Made by a program: the position numbers and the translations under genes. A DNA stretch of 64,000 bases from Elusimicrobia bacterium GWA2_61_42 (GTDB lineage: Bacteria > Elusimicrobiota > Elusimicrobia > Elusimicrobiales > UBA9959), in contig MGTU01000029.1 in the NCBI GenBank assembly GCA_001799615.1, positions 1 through 64,000 of the forward strand, given 5' to 3'. The notes below the pieces were generated by a model, which was given only the letters and a program-made list of their open reading frames with translations, was not told where the DNA came from and did not search any database. Of the stretch, positions 25,541-33,396 are shown one piece after another (within the stretch, counting starts at the first letter, position 1; each line of letters starts with the position of its first letter).

Positions 25541-27037
25541 ATGAAACGATATCTTACGACCATAGTCCTGACCCTCGTGGCTATCTGCTATGCCGGGCCG
25601 CGTACGGGCTATTGCCAAGGGCTTCCCTTTGAGGACAAAGCCAAATACGAGCGTTCCCTGGAGCAAAAGGTGGACGAGGTGCTGGTGCGCCTATTGGGCC
25701 CCAACCAGGCGAAGGTGATGGTGGAGGCCACCATGGACTTCGACCGCAGCGAGAAGCTTAACGTCACTTCCGAGATTCCCGCCGATAAAAATAACCCTTT
25801 TAAATGGCAGGGGGCCGGCGGCGACGCCCAGAGCGGGGATTACCTGATGCCCGGTTTCCCTTCCTTTGCCTCCGCCGGCAGCGAGAATAAAACCTATAAC
25901 AGGCAGATGCTGTTCCCCTCCGCTTTCATCAAACGGATGACCGTAAGCATAATAGTCAACCGCGACGTGCCCGACCTGGACGCGGAAAATATACGCAGGG
26001 TGGTTTCGGAAATGCTGGTGATGGACGCGAAGCGAGGCGACCAGCTTTCCGTGATAAAGACGCCTTTTGCGCCGCTTTGGCGCACCATCTGGTATACGCC
26101 GGAAGCCATAAGCCTGGTGCTGAAATACGTAATGCTGTCACTGATAGCCATAATAGCGATGATAGTGGTGGCGGTGGGTTTTCTGAAGCTTGCCGGCGCC
26201 ATGAGTACCATGGCGAAAGTGCAGCAAAGCCACCAGATAACCATGGATCTGGGCAAGGGCGGCGTACCGGGCGCCGCAGAGCCAGGGGCGCCCGCTTTGC
26301 CGGCTCCGGGCCCGGCCGGCGGGGGCGAACCTGAAGAGGCCTCGGTGGGGGGGAGGGTGAGTTTTAACGTGCAACCGGAACAGGTGCCGTTCCTTGTCAA
26401 TATGATGGTCAATGAGGAGCCCGCGAATGTGGCGTTGGTGGCCGGGCACCTTTCCGAGGAAGTGCGCCGGGGCTTCCTGAAAGCGCTGCCGCCCGCCTTC
26501 GCATCCGATGTGATAATCAACATGTCGAAGATCCGCTTTGTGGAGCCGGAGATAATCGCCACGCTCAAGGAGGAATTGGAGCGGCGGTTAAGCGGGGCTA
26601 CCGGAGGCATTGAGGGCGCCCTGAACGCCATCAGGTGCGTAAACCTGCGGGCCAAGAAAGCCATGCTGGCGGCGCTGGAGCAGAAGCAGCCCGAATTGGC
26701 CGCCGAGGTGAGAAGGCACATCCTTATGCCGGAGGACCTTGTGCTGCTCTCTGAACGGGACCTCTCCTTGGTGATAAGCGCGGTTAAAGTGGAGGAGTGG
26801 GCTGCGGCCCTCTTCGAACTGCCTGCGGAATTCCGGGAAAAGCTGAAGGCGCAGCTGGCGGAAAAAACCTGGCAGATGATAGAGCAGAGCATGACTTACG
26901 GCAGTCCTACTCCCGAGAAGATGGAGGAGGCGGTGGAAGGGATACTTGCCCTGGTGGCCGAGCAGATACGGACTGGCAGGATAAGCAACCCTCTTGCCGG
27001 GGCGCGCCTGATAGGCGGAGGGGCGCGCGCCGCCTGA
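25541..27037 (+). CDS. Natural FliF (C-terminal part)-FliG fusion
   Basis: A 498-residue protein. After a signal sequence (1-26), residues 34-170 match the last periplasmic ring-building domain of FliF: K-Y-E-R-S-L-E-Q-K-V-D-E-V-L, L-L-G-P-N-Q-A-K-V-M-V-E-A-T-M-D-F-D, then F-I-K-R-M-T-V-S-I-I-V-N-R-D. A transmembrane helix follows (190-215) and a Pro/Gly/Ala linker (240-270). Residues 275-485 match FliG: Q-V-P-F-L-V-N-M-M-V...L-P-P-A-F-A-S-D-V-I for the middle domain and G-G-I-E-G-A-L-N-A-I, M-P-E-D-L-V-L-L, L-P-A-E-F-R-E-K-L for the C-terminal domain. The first FliF ring domains and the FliG N-terminal domain are missing, as expected if the fusion replaces the FliF-FliG joint. Compared by eye with E. 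coli FliG, the torque charges are mostly replaced (see findings). Confidence 0.85.
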   Translation: MKRYLTTIVLTLVAICYAGPRTGYCQGLPFEDKAKYERSLEQKVDEVLVRLLGPNQAKVMVEATMDFDRSEKLNVTSEIPADKNNPFKWQGAGGDAQSGDYLMPGFPSFASAGSENKTYNRQMLFPSAFIKRMTVSIIVNRDVPDLDAENIRRVVSEMLVMDAKRGDQLSVIKTPFAPLWRTIWYTPEAISLVLKYVMLSLIAIIAMIVVAVGFLKLAGAMSTMAKVQQSHQITMDLGKGGVPGAAEPGAPALPAPGPAGGGEPEEASVGGRVSFNVQPEQVPFLVNMMVNEEPANVALVAGHLSEEVRRGFLKALPPAFASDVIINMSKIRFVEPEIIATLKEELERRLSGATGGIEGALNAIRCVNLRAKKAMLAALEQKQPELAAEVRRHILMPEDLVLLSERDLSLVISAVKVEEWAAALFELPAEFREKLKAQLAEKTWQMIEQSMTYGSPTPEKMEEAVEGILALVAEQIRTGRISNPLAGARLIGGGARAA

Positions 27038-27050
27038 TTAAGGAGAATAT

Positions 27051-28505
27051 ATGGAGATAGATAAGAACAAGAAAGATTCGGTGTTCTCAGTTGTGTTCCC
27101 GTCCAGAGAACCCTCTCCGGATCACGCCCCCGCGTCCCCGGCGCCCAGGCCGGCCGTCTCGGAGGAGCTGGTGGCCGCGCTTAACCGCAAAATAGAGATG
27201 CTGGAGCGGAATATAGCCGCCCAGCTTGAGAAAAAACCTTCCGATATGCCTCCCCCTCCGCCGCCCTCTCTCGCTATTCCGGCGGTCATTTCGAAAATAG
27301 CCGAGATGGAGAGCCGGCTAAAGGAATTCCAGGAGAAATTCCTGCTGGGCGCCTCCCAGCTGAAAAATATTGAGGAGTCCAAGATCAGCGCGCGCCGCGA
27401 AATTGAGGAGCTGCTTAAGGCCGTGCGCGAGCAGCAAAAATATTCAGAGCTGGACAGGCAGATGCACGCCCAGCTTGAAAAAGCCTGGCTGCGCGTGGAG
27501 GAGATGGAAAAAAGGATGCTGGACGCCTACGCTGCGGCGGCCAACAGGCCCTCGCCGTCCCCTACGCCCCCGGTACAGGCCGCTGCACCCGTCCCCTCGG
27601 TCCCGGTGGAGAGGATAGTGGCGGAGGTTCTTAAAGCTATCGATGCCAGGCTGGAAGAGCGTTTCGGCCGGGTCGAGTTAATGCTGAAAAAATCCGCTGT
27701 CAAAACAGAGGACGCCGCTATCGCCTCTGGAGACGCGGGTAAGCGGCTGGCGGAAATCTCTTCGTCCATGGAGGCGGTAAGGGCGGACTTTGCGGGGGAA
27801 TTGAAGCAGTTGCGGGTGGAGGTGTTCGCGGGCAAGGAACGGGTGGAAGACCTGCTGGAGGGTCTGAAAAAAGAGCTGCTTTCCTCCATCGGGCAAGCTG
27901 CCGGCGAGGGCAATGATGCCCTGCTTCGGCATATGGACGCGGTCGCTATTGACGGCCGCGGGCGCCTGGATGAGATCGTGAAGATGCTCATGGGGCATCT
28001 CGAGGAGGCGGCCGCGCGGGACAGGCAGATAATAACGCAGATAGCCCTGCTGGAAGGCAATTTAAAAAAGGAAAACGAAAAGGACCTCGCGGCGCAGTCC
28101 GCTACTGCGGAGCGTCTTGAGAAAAGTCTTAGTGCCGGGATACAGGACGCCCTTGCCGCGGCGGGTAAGGAAAGCGCGTGCAGGCTGGAGGAGATAAGAA
28201 AAAGCTGCGGGCTCAATTCCGGCAATGTGGCGGCTCTGGGCGCCGTCGAAAAGAATCTCATGGAACTGCAGGGCCAGCTTTCCCGGCTGCTGGGAGGCCT
28301 GCGCGGCATAACTAGAGAACTGGAACCCGTGCATTTAGAATCGCTGCTGGGGGTATCCGGGGCTATTCTGCGGCGCGGGTTGGAAACTGTGCGTGGAATG
28401 ACGGCGGGGATTGAAACTGAAATGACTCGCCTTGCCGGAATAAAGGGGGAGATAGCGGCCAATATCCGGACGCTGTCATCGGGGCCTGGCGGAGAGGGAA
28501 AATGA
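27051..28505 (+). CDS. Pro-rich coiled-coil protein 1 of the motor operon
   Basis: A 484-residue cytoplasmic protein with AGGAGAATAT before the ATG. The N-terminus (D-S-V-F-S-V-V-F-P) leads to Pro-rich linkers (P-P-P-P-P-P near 67-72 and a second one near 166-184) separating coiled-coil stretches (about 36-62, 80-160, 190-470). No enzymatic motif. The shared start and layout make it a relative of the next gene. Lying between the FliF-FliG gene and motB suggests a structural part of the motor: a linker, cargo adaptor or ring filler. No known family recognised. Confidence 0.65.
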   Translation: MEIDKNKKDSVFSVVFPSREPSPDHAPASPAPRPAVSEELVAALNRKIEMLERNIAAQLEKKPSDMPPPPPPSLAIPAVISKIAEMESRLKEFQEKFLLGASQLKNIEESKISARREIEELLKAVREQQKYSELDRQMHAQLEKAWLRVEEMEKRMLDAYAAAANRPSPSPTPPVQAAAPVPSVPVERIVAEVLKAIDARLEERFGRVELMLKKSAVKTEDAAIASGDAGKRLAEISSSMEAVRADFAGELKQLRVEVFAGKERVEDLLEGLKKELLSSIGQAAGEGNDALLRHMDAVAIDGRGRLDEIVKMLMGHLEEAAARDRQIITQIALLEGNLKKENEKDLAAQSATAERLEKSLSAGIQDALAAAGKESACRLEEIRKSCGLNSGNVAALGAVEKNLMELQGQLSRLLGGLRGITRELEPVHLESLLGVSGAILRRGLETVRGMTAGIETEMTRLAGIKGEIAANIRTLSSGPGGEGK

Positions 28506-29389
28506 CCGGAGACAACTCTTTATTCTCCTGCATAAAGCCGGTCAAGGAGCCGTCGAGGTATACCCCTCCGCCCCCGCCGCCGGTTGGTAGGCCTGAAGGG
28601 GTTTCAGGCCAGGTAATAGCGGCCCTGCAGGATAGATTGAAAAAGCTGGAGGAGTGCGCCGCTGCCGCAGCTTCCGCTGCGGAGGCAGCGAAAACCGAGG
28701 CTAAGGCGGCACAGGACCGTTCCGCCGGGCTCGAAAAACGTTTGATTGCGTTAAATGACAAATTGAGCTCCTTCATATACGGCTCTGTAAAATTAAGGTC
28801 GGGCCAGGCTGAACTGGATACACTAAAGGGAGAAGTTACCGCCTGCTCGGGGCGGGTGGCGTCTATTGAACAAGATTTTAGTCTGCTGGAGCCCGCCGGG
28901 ATAAAATCCGTCTCGTTGAGTCTGCGGCTCCTGGAGGAAAGGCTTAAAAGTGTAGAGGCCGGCTTTAATGATGAACTACATGAGCGATTCACAGCTGTTT
29001 CTTTTTCCGCCGGCGAGTCCGCGCGCAAAGCCGCCCTTGCCCTGCAAACCGCCGCAGCCGGGGCGTTAAGGGCGGAAAGGTTGGAAGAGCTGCTTGTGCG
29101 GTTGCCTTATATAGAGAATAGGTTCGCGACCCTGGAGACAAAGCTGGATTGCGTATACGAACTGGATGCGCTTGCCCAGGCGCTGAAATTGAGCGTAGAT
29201 GGGACGGAAGGCAAGCTGGTATTGGCTATGAAAGAAGCCGCGGCTATTTCTGGAGGGCAGAAGAGATTGGGGGCTGATTTTGACTCGCTTTCAGCCCAGG
29301 TCAGACAGATGGCCGCCCTTTTCAACCAGTTCAGGACCGAACTATCTTTTCTGATACCTAAAAAGCAAGGGAACCTTGCCAGAGATTAG
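28502..29389 (+). CDS. Pro-rich coiled-coil protein 2 of the motor operon
   Basis: A 295-residue cytoplasmic protein overlapping the previous gene by four bases (ATGA). It begins D-N-S-L-F-S-C-I-K-P-V-K-E-P-S, parallel to D-S-V-F-S-V-V-F-P-S-R-E-P-S in its neighbour, then a run of seven prolines and coiled-coils (about 38-150, 150-200, 220-285) rich in Ala, Leu and Glu. It ends with F-N-Q-F-R-T-E-L-S-F-L-I-P-K-K. Probably a shorter paralogue of protein 1 that acts with it. Function unknown. Confidence 0.65.
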   Translation: MTGDNSLFSCIKPVKEPSRYTPPPPPPVGRPEGVSGQVIAALQDRLKKLEECAAAAASAAEAAKTEAKAAQDRSAGLEKRLIALNDKLSSFIYGSVKLRSGQAELDTLKGEVTACSGRVASIEQDFSLLEPAGIKSVSLSLRLLEERLKSVEAGFNDELHERFTAVSFSAGESARKAALALQTAAAGALRAERLEELLVRLPYIENRFATLETKLDCVYELDALAQALKLSVDGTEGKLVLAMKEAAAISGGQKRLGADFDSLSAQVRQMAALFNQFRTELSFLIPKKQGNLARD

Positions 29390-29403
29390 GCCTGTTCACG
29401 ATT

Positions 29404-30084
29404 ATGCCTATATACAAACGTCGGCGTGACGAAATTGAGAACGAACTTAACAAGGGTGCCCTGTGGGCCGTCACCTATGGCGACCTTATGAGCTACCTGA
29501 TGATATTCTTTCTGGTGTTGTTCTCGTTCTCTATTACGAGTACCGATAGAGCCAAAAGCCGGAAGTACGAGGAGTCCCTGGGCAACATACAAAAAGCTTT
29601 TGGAGGCAAAGCCGATCCCCGGCGGCTTGAAAGGGCGCTGGCGAAGGAAAAAGAGGAGGCGACAACCGAGAAGCTTAAGGGGAGCGTGGAGTCCAGCCTG
29701 GTCCAGATAGAATCCAGCGAAAAGAAACTAAAACTTGTATTGAGCGAGGGAGTGTTGTTCGATTCCGGCAAGGCCGAACTGAGGGAAAAAGCCAAGGAGG
29801 TGCTGAAGCCAATAGTAGCGGAGCTGAGAAAACTGCCTAACGACGTGTTCGTGGAGGGGCACACAGACAACATTCCCATAAAAAGCGGCAGGTTCTTGAC
29901 CAATTGGGAGCTTTCAATGGCGCGGGCGTACAGCGTTATTAATTACATGGAAAGCCTTGGAATGGATAAGCGTAAGCTTGCCGGCATAGGTTACGGCGAA
30001 AACCGCCCGGTGGCGGACAACAGCGCGCATGACGGCCGCGCCAGGAACCGGCGTATTGAAATCTCACTGATGAAGACAGATTGA
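29404..30084 (+). CDS. motB: MotB-type stator subunit with OmpA-like domain
   Basis: A 226-residue protein. The N-terminal helix W-A-V-T-Y-G-D-L-M-S-Y-L-M-I-F-F-L-V-L has the channel aspartate (Asp27) in the A-Y-x-D-x-M context of MotB, essential for ion passage. After a charged plug/linker region (45-100), an OmpA-like peptidoglycan-binding domain (105-222) shows V-L-F-D-S-G-K-A-E-L, V-E-G-H-T-D-N-I-P-I, L-S-M-A-R-A and a final N-R-R-I-E-I. Together with MotA at 24778 it gives a complete stator. No clear ribosome-binding site; the gap to the upstream gene is 14 bases. Confidence 0.92.
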   Translation: MPIYKRRRDEIENELNKGALWAVTYGDLMSYLMIFFLVLFSFSITSTDRAKSRKYEESLGNIQKAFGGKADPRRLERALAKEKEEATTEKLKGSVESSLVQIESSEKKLKLVLSEGVLFDSGKAELREKAKEVLKPIVAELRKLPNDVFVEGHTDNIPIKSGRFLTNWELSMARAYSVINYMESLGMDKRKLAGIGYGENRPVADNSAHDGRARNRRIEISLMKTD

Positions 30085-30169
30085 CATGAGTTCTGTCCCG
30101 ACACCGTCCGCATCCATGCCAATACTATAAGAGAGGCGCTAAGGGCGTGAGCGGCGCCCGGGAGCAAAA

Positions 30170-30201
30170 AACAGCCGGCCCCGGGGCCGGCTGTTCCTTT
30201 G
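30170..30201. terminator. Bidirectional terminator
   Basis: A perfect 13-bp palindrome (AACAGCCGGCCCC / GGGGCCGGCTGTT). On the minus strand it runs into six T, a strong terminator for the gene ending at 30215; on the + strand CCTTTGTCTT follows, weaker, after motB. Confidence 0.9.
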
Positions 30202-30214
30202 TCTTGGTATTTAT

Positions 30215-31009
30215 TTAGTTCATCCACCACCAGGCGCTTGCTGAGCCCTGGCCGAGAGGCAGCGGCGTGCCGCGCCCGGGGCCGGCCAGGCCGGTCAGCA
30301 GCGTGACCAGGGGGTCGACGTTCTGGTTATAGGGCAACGCGGAGTTGAGGGCCGCATTCTTGTAGGGGCCGCCGGCGTCCGCCGAGTTGAAGTCGCCGGC
30401 GGGGGTCAGGCGCCCGGAAGCGGGGTCCTGGTTGTACATGTGCACGTACGGTTCGTCGTCAGAAGTAATGACGAAGATCAGGCGCGGTCCAAAGGCTGAA
30501 TAGGCGGTGGTTACCGCCTGCATTCCCGGATAAATCTCCTTAACCAGCTTGATGGCGAGGTTAGCGGCTTCCGGAGAAAGCCTGTAGGCGGAAAGCCCAA
30601 GGTTGCCGCCATCCAGGGAGCCGAAGGGAGAATTCGCTGCGGCCGCAAGGGCGGCAATTTCCCTGGCCGAAACCCTGTCGGCCGCGGTTACAGCGCCTTT
30701 ATTTTGGGTTTTGGCGGAGGGCACCATTATGAACTTGGCGCAGCCGTTGGGCACCAGGGAGGAGGCCAGGGCGGGTCTGTTTACCGTGGAACCGTCCTTG
30801 CAGGTGAAGACGCAGAGCTTGCCCTGCGCCGCGGTGAAGCCGCAGGTCTGCATGCCGGGGAAGGCTGCGCCGATATTAATAGTTTCTTTTTCGAAAGGCT
30901 GGGCGCGGACTACCGCCGCGTCTATAAAAGGCAGCTGCGGGGCGGCCAATTCGGCCGCCGCGGGGGCGCCGAGGGCAAGTATCAGCAACATCGAGTAAGT
31001 CTTGGTCAT
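30215..31009 (-). CDS. Secreted protein with one four-cysteine module
   Basis: A 264-residue exported protein (signal peptide to about A-A-A-E, residue 20; AAGGAG before the ATG). Cysteines at 56, 66, 70 and 90 give C-x9-C-x3-C-x19-C with an aromatic or hydrophobic residue after the first two (C-G-F, C-V-F-T-C-K-D-G-S). The same spacing occurs twice in the protein encoded at 32157. The rest is Ala/Pro/Gly-rich and ends S-A-S-A-W-W-W-M-N, with aromatic strands such as Y-S-A-F-G-P-R-L-I-F-V-I-T-S. Function unknown; probably surface or extracellular. Confidence 0.7.
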   Translation of the reverse strand: MTKTYSMLLILALGAPAAAELAAPQLPFIDAAVVRAQPFEKETINIGAAFPGMQTCGFTAAQGKLCVFTCKDGSTVNRPALASSLVPNGCAKFIMVPSAKTQNKGAVTAADRVSAREIAALAAAANSPFGSLDGGNLGLSAYRLSPEAANLAIKLVKEIYPGMQAVTTAYSAFGPRLIFVITSDDEPYVHMYNQDPASGRLTPAGDFNSADAGGPYKNAALNSALPYNQNVDPLVTLLTGLAGPGRGTPLPLGQGSASAWWWMN

Positions 31010-31242
31010 TTTGTCTCCTTTTAAAACCGGGCTGCTCCTGGTATGGTAATAGTCTAGCGGTTGCCGGCGCTCTTCGCCTGAGGCAAAATGCCCGGCAGGC
31101 CGCCGTATTGTTGCCCAGGCCTTTTGCCCGAGCGGCTTACGAAGCGCAAGATGTCCCTGCCCTGGTTTTAGTGATGCGGCGAGTCTCTAGTGTCCGAAAA
31201 AGTGTTAGAATAGGCGGAGAAACTTTAGCGCGAGGAGCTGAT

Positions 31243-32091
31243 ATGGCCACTGTTTTTTCCGAGACGCTGCTGCGGTTGCGCAAAGAGGCCGGTTATGCCA
31301 CGGCCTACCGGTTCTTCCACGATAACGGCGGCGCGCCGGTCTTCAAGGTCTCCTACCGCAATTACCTGATGATGGAGCAGGGCAGGAACCTGCCGGTGCT
31401 GGGCCGGCTCGAGAAAATAATAGTCGGACTGCATATGCCGTTCGGCACGCCTGCGGCCAGGGAACTGACGCTGGCCTGGCTTAAAACCATGGCCGGCGAA
31501 GAATCGTACACGGGCCTGCTGGAACCGCTGCTCAACGGGGCCGCGCCCGCCCGCTCCGTTTCTCCCGCCGAAGCGGCCCTGGGCCGGACCCTGGCGGAGA
31601 AAAAATACCACATTACCATGAAGCAGGTCATAGCCACCGTCAGCAGTTTTGAAACTTATAAGTGTTTCTTTGTGATAGAGACCGACACCGGCGTCTGGAC
31701 CGCGGAGGACATGGCCAGGGCGCTCGGGATAAAGAAGGCGGCGGCGGGCCGGGCGCTGAAGGCTTTCCTGAAAGCCGGACTGCTGAAGGCCGAAGGGAAG
31801 GGCTACCGGTGCAAGATCGCCGGGCGGCTGGTGGAGTACCCTGCCGCTCCCGCCATTCCCAAAGCCGTTATCGACAGGCTGCGGGAATACCGCGGCAAGC
31901 TCGAGCGCGAGGGGTCTCAGGAGTTCTCCGTCTCGGGCATGGTGCGGGCCGACGCCGACGCGCTGCGCGGCTTTTACCCCATGCTGAAATCCAGCGTGGA
32001 AGCCTCGTACGCCTTTGCGACTACCAGCAAGACGAAGAAATCCGCGGGCTTCTTCATCTCGGCCAGGGTGCACAGGCTCTGGGATTTCTAG
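31243..32091 (+). CDS. Winged-helix regulator, copy 2 of a local family
   Basis: A 282-residue protein from the ATG at 31243 (GAGGAG six bases upstream; the longer frame to 31108 has no support). It parallels the regulator at 8974 through its whole length: S-E-T-L-L-R-L-R-K-E-A-G-Y near the start, F-F-H-D-N-G-G, S-Y-R-N-Y-L-M-M-E-Q-G, L-T-L-A-W-L, L-L-E-P-L-L, the winged helix W-T-A-E-D-M-A-R-A-L-G-I-K-K-A-A-A-G-R-A-L, and the C-terminal V-R-A-D-A-D. A TTAGAAT box lies near 31205. Likely a transcription regulator. The two copies flank the signalling and motor cluster. Confidence 0.65.
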   Translation: MATVFSETLLRLRKEAGYATAYRFFHDNGGAPVFKVSYRNYLMMEQGRNLPVLGRLEKIIVGLHMPFGTPAARELTLAWLKTMAGEESYTGLLEPLLNGAAPARSVSPAEAALGRTLAEKKYHITMKQVIATVSSFETYKCFFVIETDTGVWTAEDMARALGIKKAAAGRALKAFLKAGLLKAEGKGYRCKIAGRLVEYPAAPAIPKAVIDRLREYRGKLEREGSQEFSVSGMVRADADALRGFYPMLKSSVEASYAFATTSKTKKSAGFFISARVHRLWDF

Positions 32092-32104
32092 GCCCGGGCG
32101 CGTA

Positions 32105-32141
32105 AAATAAAACAGCCGGCTTTAAGCCGGCTGTTTTATTT
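32105..32141. terminator. Bidirectional terminator, 18-bp stem
   Basis: AAATAAAACAGCCGGCTT and its exact complement are separated by one base, with T-rich ends on both strands. It serves the converging regulator gene (ending 32091) and the secreted protein gene (ending 32157). Confidence 0.92.
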
Positions 32142-32156
32142 GTTTAAGGCTTTCGT

Positions 32157-33035
32157 TCAGCGCTGGAAGTAGCCGATGACGTAGTAGTAGCCGCCCTTGT
32201 AGGAGGCCACCTCGTGGGTGACTACGGAGGCGCCGTCGTACTCGATGCGGTCGGCCATTTCGAACATGCGCTCGAAGGCGTCAAGCTCGTTCTGGTAGAC
32301 CGGGCTCGGCTCGATGATGAGGGGGCTGGAGGCGCGGAAGGTTATGGTGAAGCCGTAGTCGTTGAGGCCGTTAACCACGACGGCCTGGCTGACCACCTCG
32401 GTCTTGGCGAACTTGAAGCCGTTGACGGCCCAGGTCAGGACCTCGGAGGCTTTCTTCGCGGTGGGGTACTTGCCGTAGCTGTTGTAGGTCTGCTCGGTCG
32501 AGACGGCTTTATTGGCGAAGGGCGGCTTTATGGGGCGGATGATGTGGGTGGCGCAGGCGCCGGCCGGTTCGCCGGTGGAGAAGTCGGGCTTCTGGGCCGG
32601 TTCGGTAAGGATGGCGCCGCTTTCGCACTTGAAGAGGCACTTGTTGTTCTTGAACTCGGTGAAGATGCAGTAGTCCAGGGTGGTGGGGGACTGCGGGAAG
32701 GGGTTATGCTGGTTGTTTATCTGGTTCCAGATGGAGCCGGCGTCCGGGAGCTGCTGCTTGTTGGCGCCCCTGTAGTCGCCCCCGCCGCATTTCTCATATA
32801 CGCTGGCGGCCCCGGGATTGACCGGTTTGGCCTGGAAGGACTCGCCGCTGCGGCACTTGAAGTTGCACAGGCCGTTCTGCAGGCCGGTAAGGTAACAGCT
32901 GTCCGGGGTAGGGTTGGGGAAAGGATTTACCTTGGAAATGGCAGAGGCTTTGAGGCTCTGCAGATCGGTGAAGTCGGTGGCGGCGGCCGGCGCTGCTATG
33001 GAGAGGGCTAACAGTAGGTACGAGATTATTTTCAT
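32157..33035 (-). CDS. Secreted protein with two four-cysteine modules
   Basis: A 292-residue exported protein (GGAGG before the ATG; signal peptide ending A-A-A-T near 20). Two cysteine modules have C47-x9-C57-x3-C61-x21-C83 and C123-x9-C133-x3-C137-x23-C161. Each is preceded by N-P-F-P and has the core C-x-F-K-C-(R/E)-S-G. The C-terminal 110 residues form a different, beta-rich domain ending G-G-Y-Y-Y-V-I-G-Y-F. The module also occurs once in the protein at 30215, with the regulator gene between them on the other strand. Function unknown; disulfide-bonded surface or matrix protein is likely. Confidence 0.7.
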   Translation of the reverse strand: MKIISYLLLALSIAAPAAATDFTDLQSLKASAISKVNPFPNPTPDSCYLTGLQNGLCNFKCRSGESFQAKPVNPGAASVYEKCGGGDYRGANKQQLPDAGSIWNQINNQHNPFPQSPTTLDYCIFTEFKNNKCLFKCESGAILTEPAQKPDFSTGEPAGACATHIIRPIKPPFANKAVSTEQTYNSYGKYPTAKKASEVLTWAVNGFKFAKTEVVSQAVVVNGLNDYGFTITFRASSPLIIEPSPVYQNELDAFERMFEMADRIEYDGASVVTHEVASYKGGYYYVIGYFQR

Positions 33036-33396
33036 GAAACCTCCGTTCTTAGGATAAGATTAGGATATAAAATAGCGGCCGGCCGGATTAGAGGCAAAGG
33101 GCCCCATATCTTCATGGAAAAGGACCTATGCTTTGCGCGCCGTTTGGCGCCGCGTCTAGGTCCTTTAGTCCAGCCCGGGGATTTATCCGGAAAAAGTGAA
33201 TTTTAAAAAAGCGCCAGCGCTTGGGCCCTTCTCCTGTGAAGCCTTGACATGTCCATGGGCCTTTAGGCCCAAAAAGCAATAGGTCTAAAGACTTTCTCTT
33301 GACTAGGCCCTTTGGTCTTGATTATAATCAATGATGTACTTAAACTATACATGTAAGCCTCAGGCTTCATACTCAAACGCCGTACGGGAGGAAGTA
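33036..33396. promoter_or_regulatory. Divergent regulatory region with repeated GGCCTTTAGG-type blocks
   Basis: About 360 bases between the cysteine-module gene and the first clostripain gene. AAAGGACCTA (33119-33128) and TAGGTCCTTT (33157-33166) form an inverted repeat. Further blocks of similar sequence follow: GGGCCTTTAGGCCC (33257-33270), TAGGTCTAAAGACT (near 33281-33294) and TAGGCCCTTTGGTCT (33304-33318), the last lying inside the promoter spacer. They look like operator copies. Confidence 0.5.
33299..33328 (+). promoter_or_regulatory. Sigma70-type promoter (TTGACT-18-TATAAT)
   Basis: TTGACT at 33299-33304 and consensus TATAAT at 33323-33328 with an 18-base spacer, about 70 bases before the first clostripain ATG. 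The spacer carries the GGCCCTTTGG block, so a protein bound there would block or alter polymerase binding. Confidence 0.75.

Noticed and set aside
24778-30084. Zorya-type anti-phage system (MotA/MotB-like ZorAB)
   Set aside because: MotB here has a normal OmpA-like domain and normal length, MotA lacks a long cytoplasmic tail, and no ZorC, ZorD helicase or ZorE nuclease gene is present. A FliG-bearing protein is not part of Zorya.
24778-30084. Ordinary flagellar operon
   Set aside because: No filament, hook, rod, export, FliM or FliN gene is in the window, and FliF is truncated and fused to FliG.
32214-33011. Open frame on the + strand opposite the cysteine-module gene
   Set aside because: Gly/Val-rich shadow with no signal; minus frame has signal peptide and ordered cysteines.
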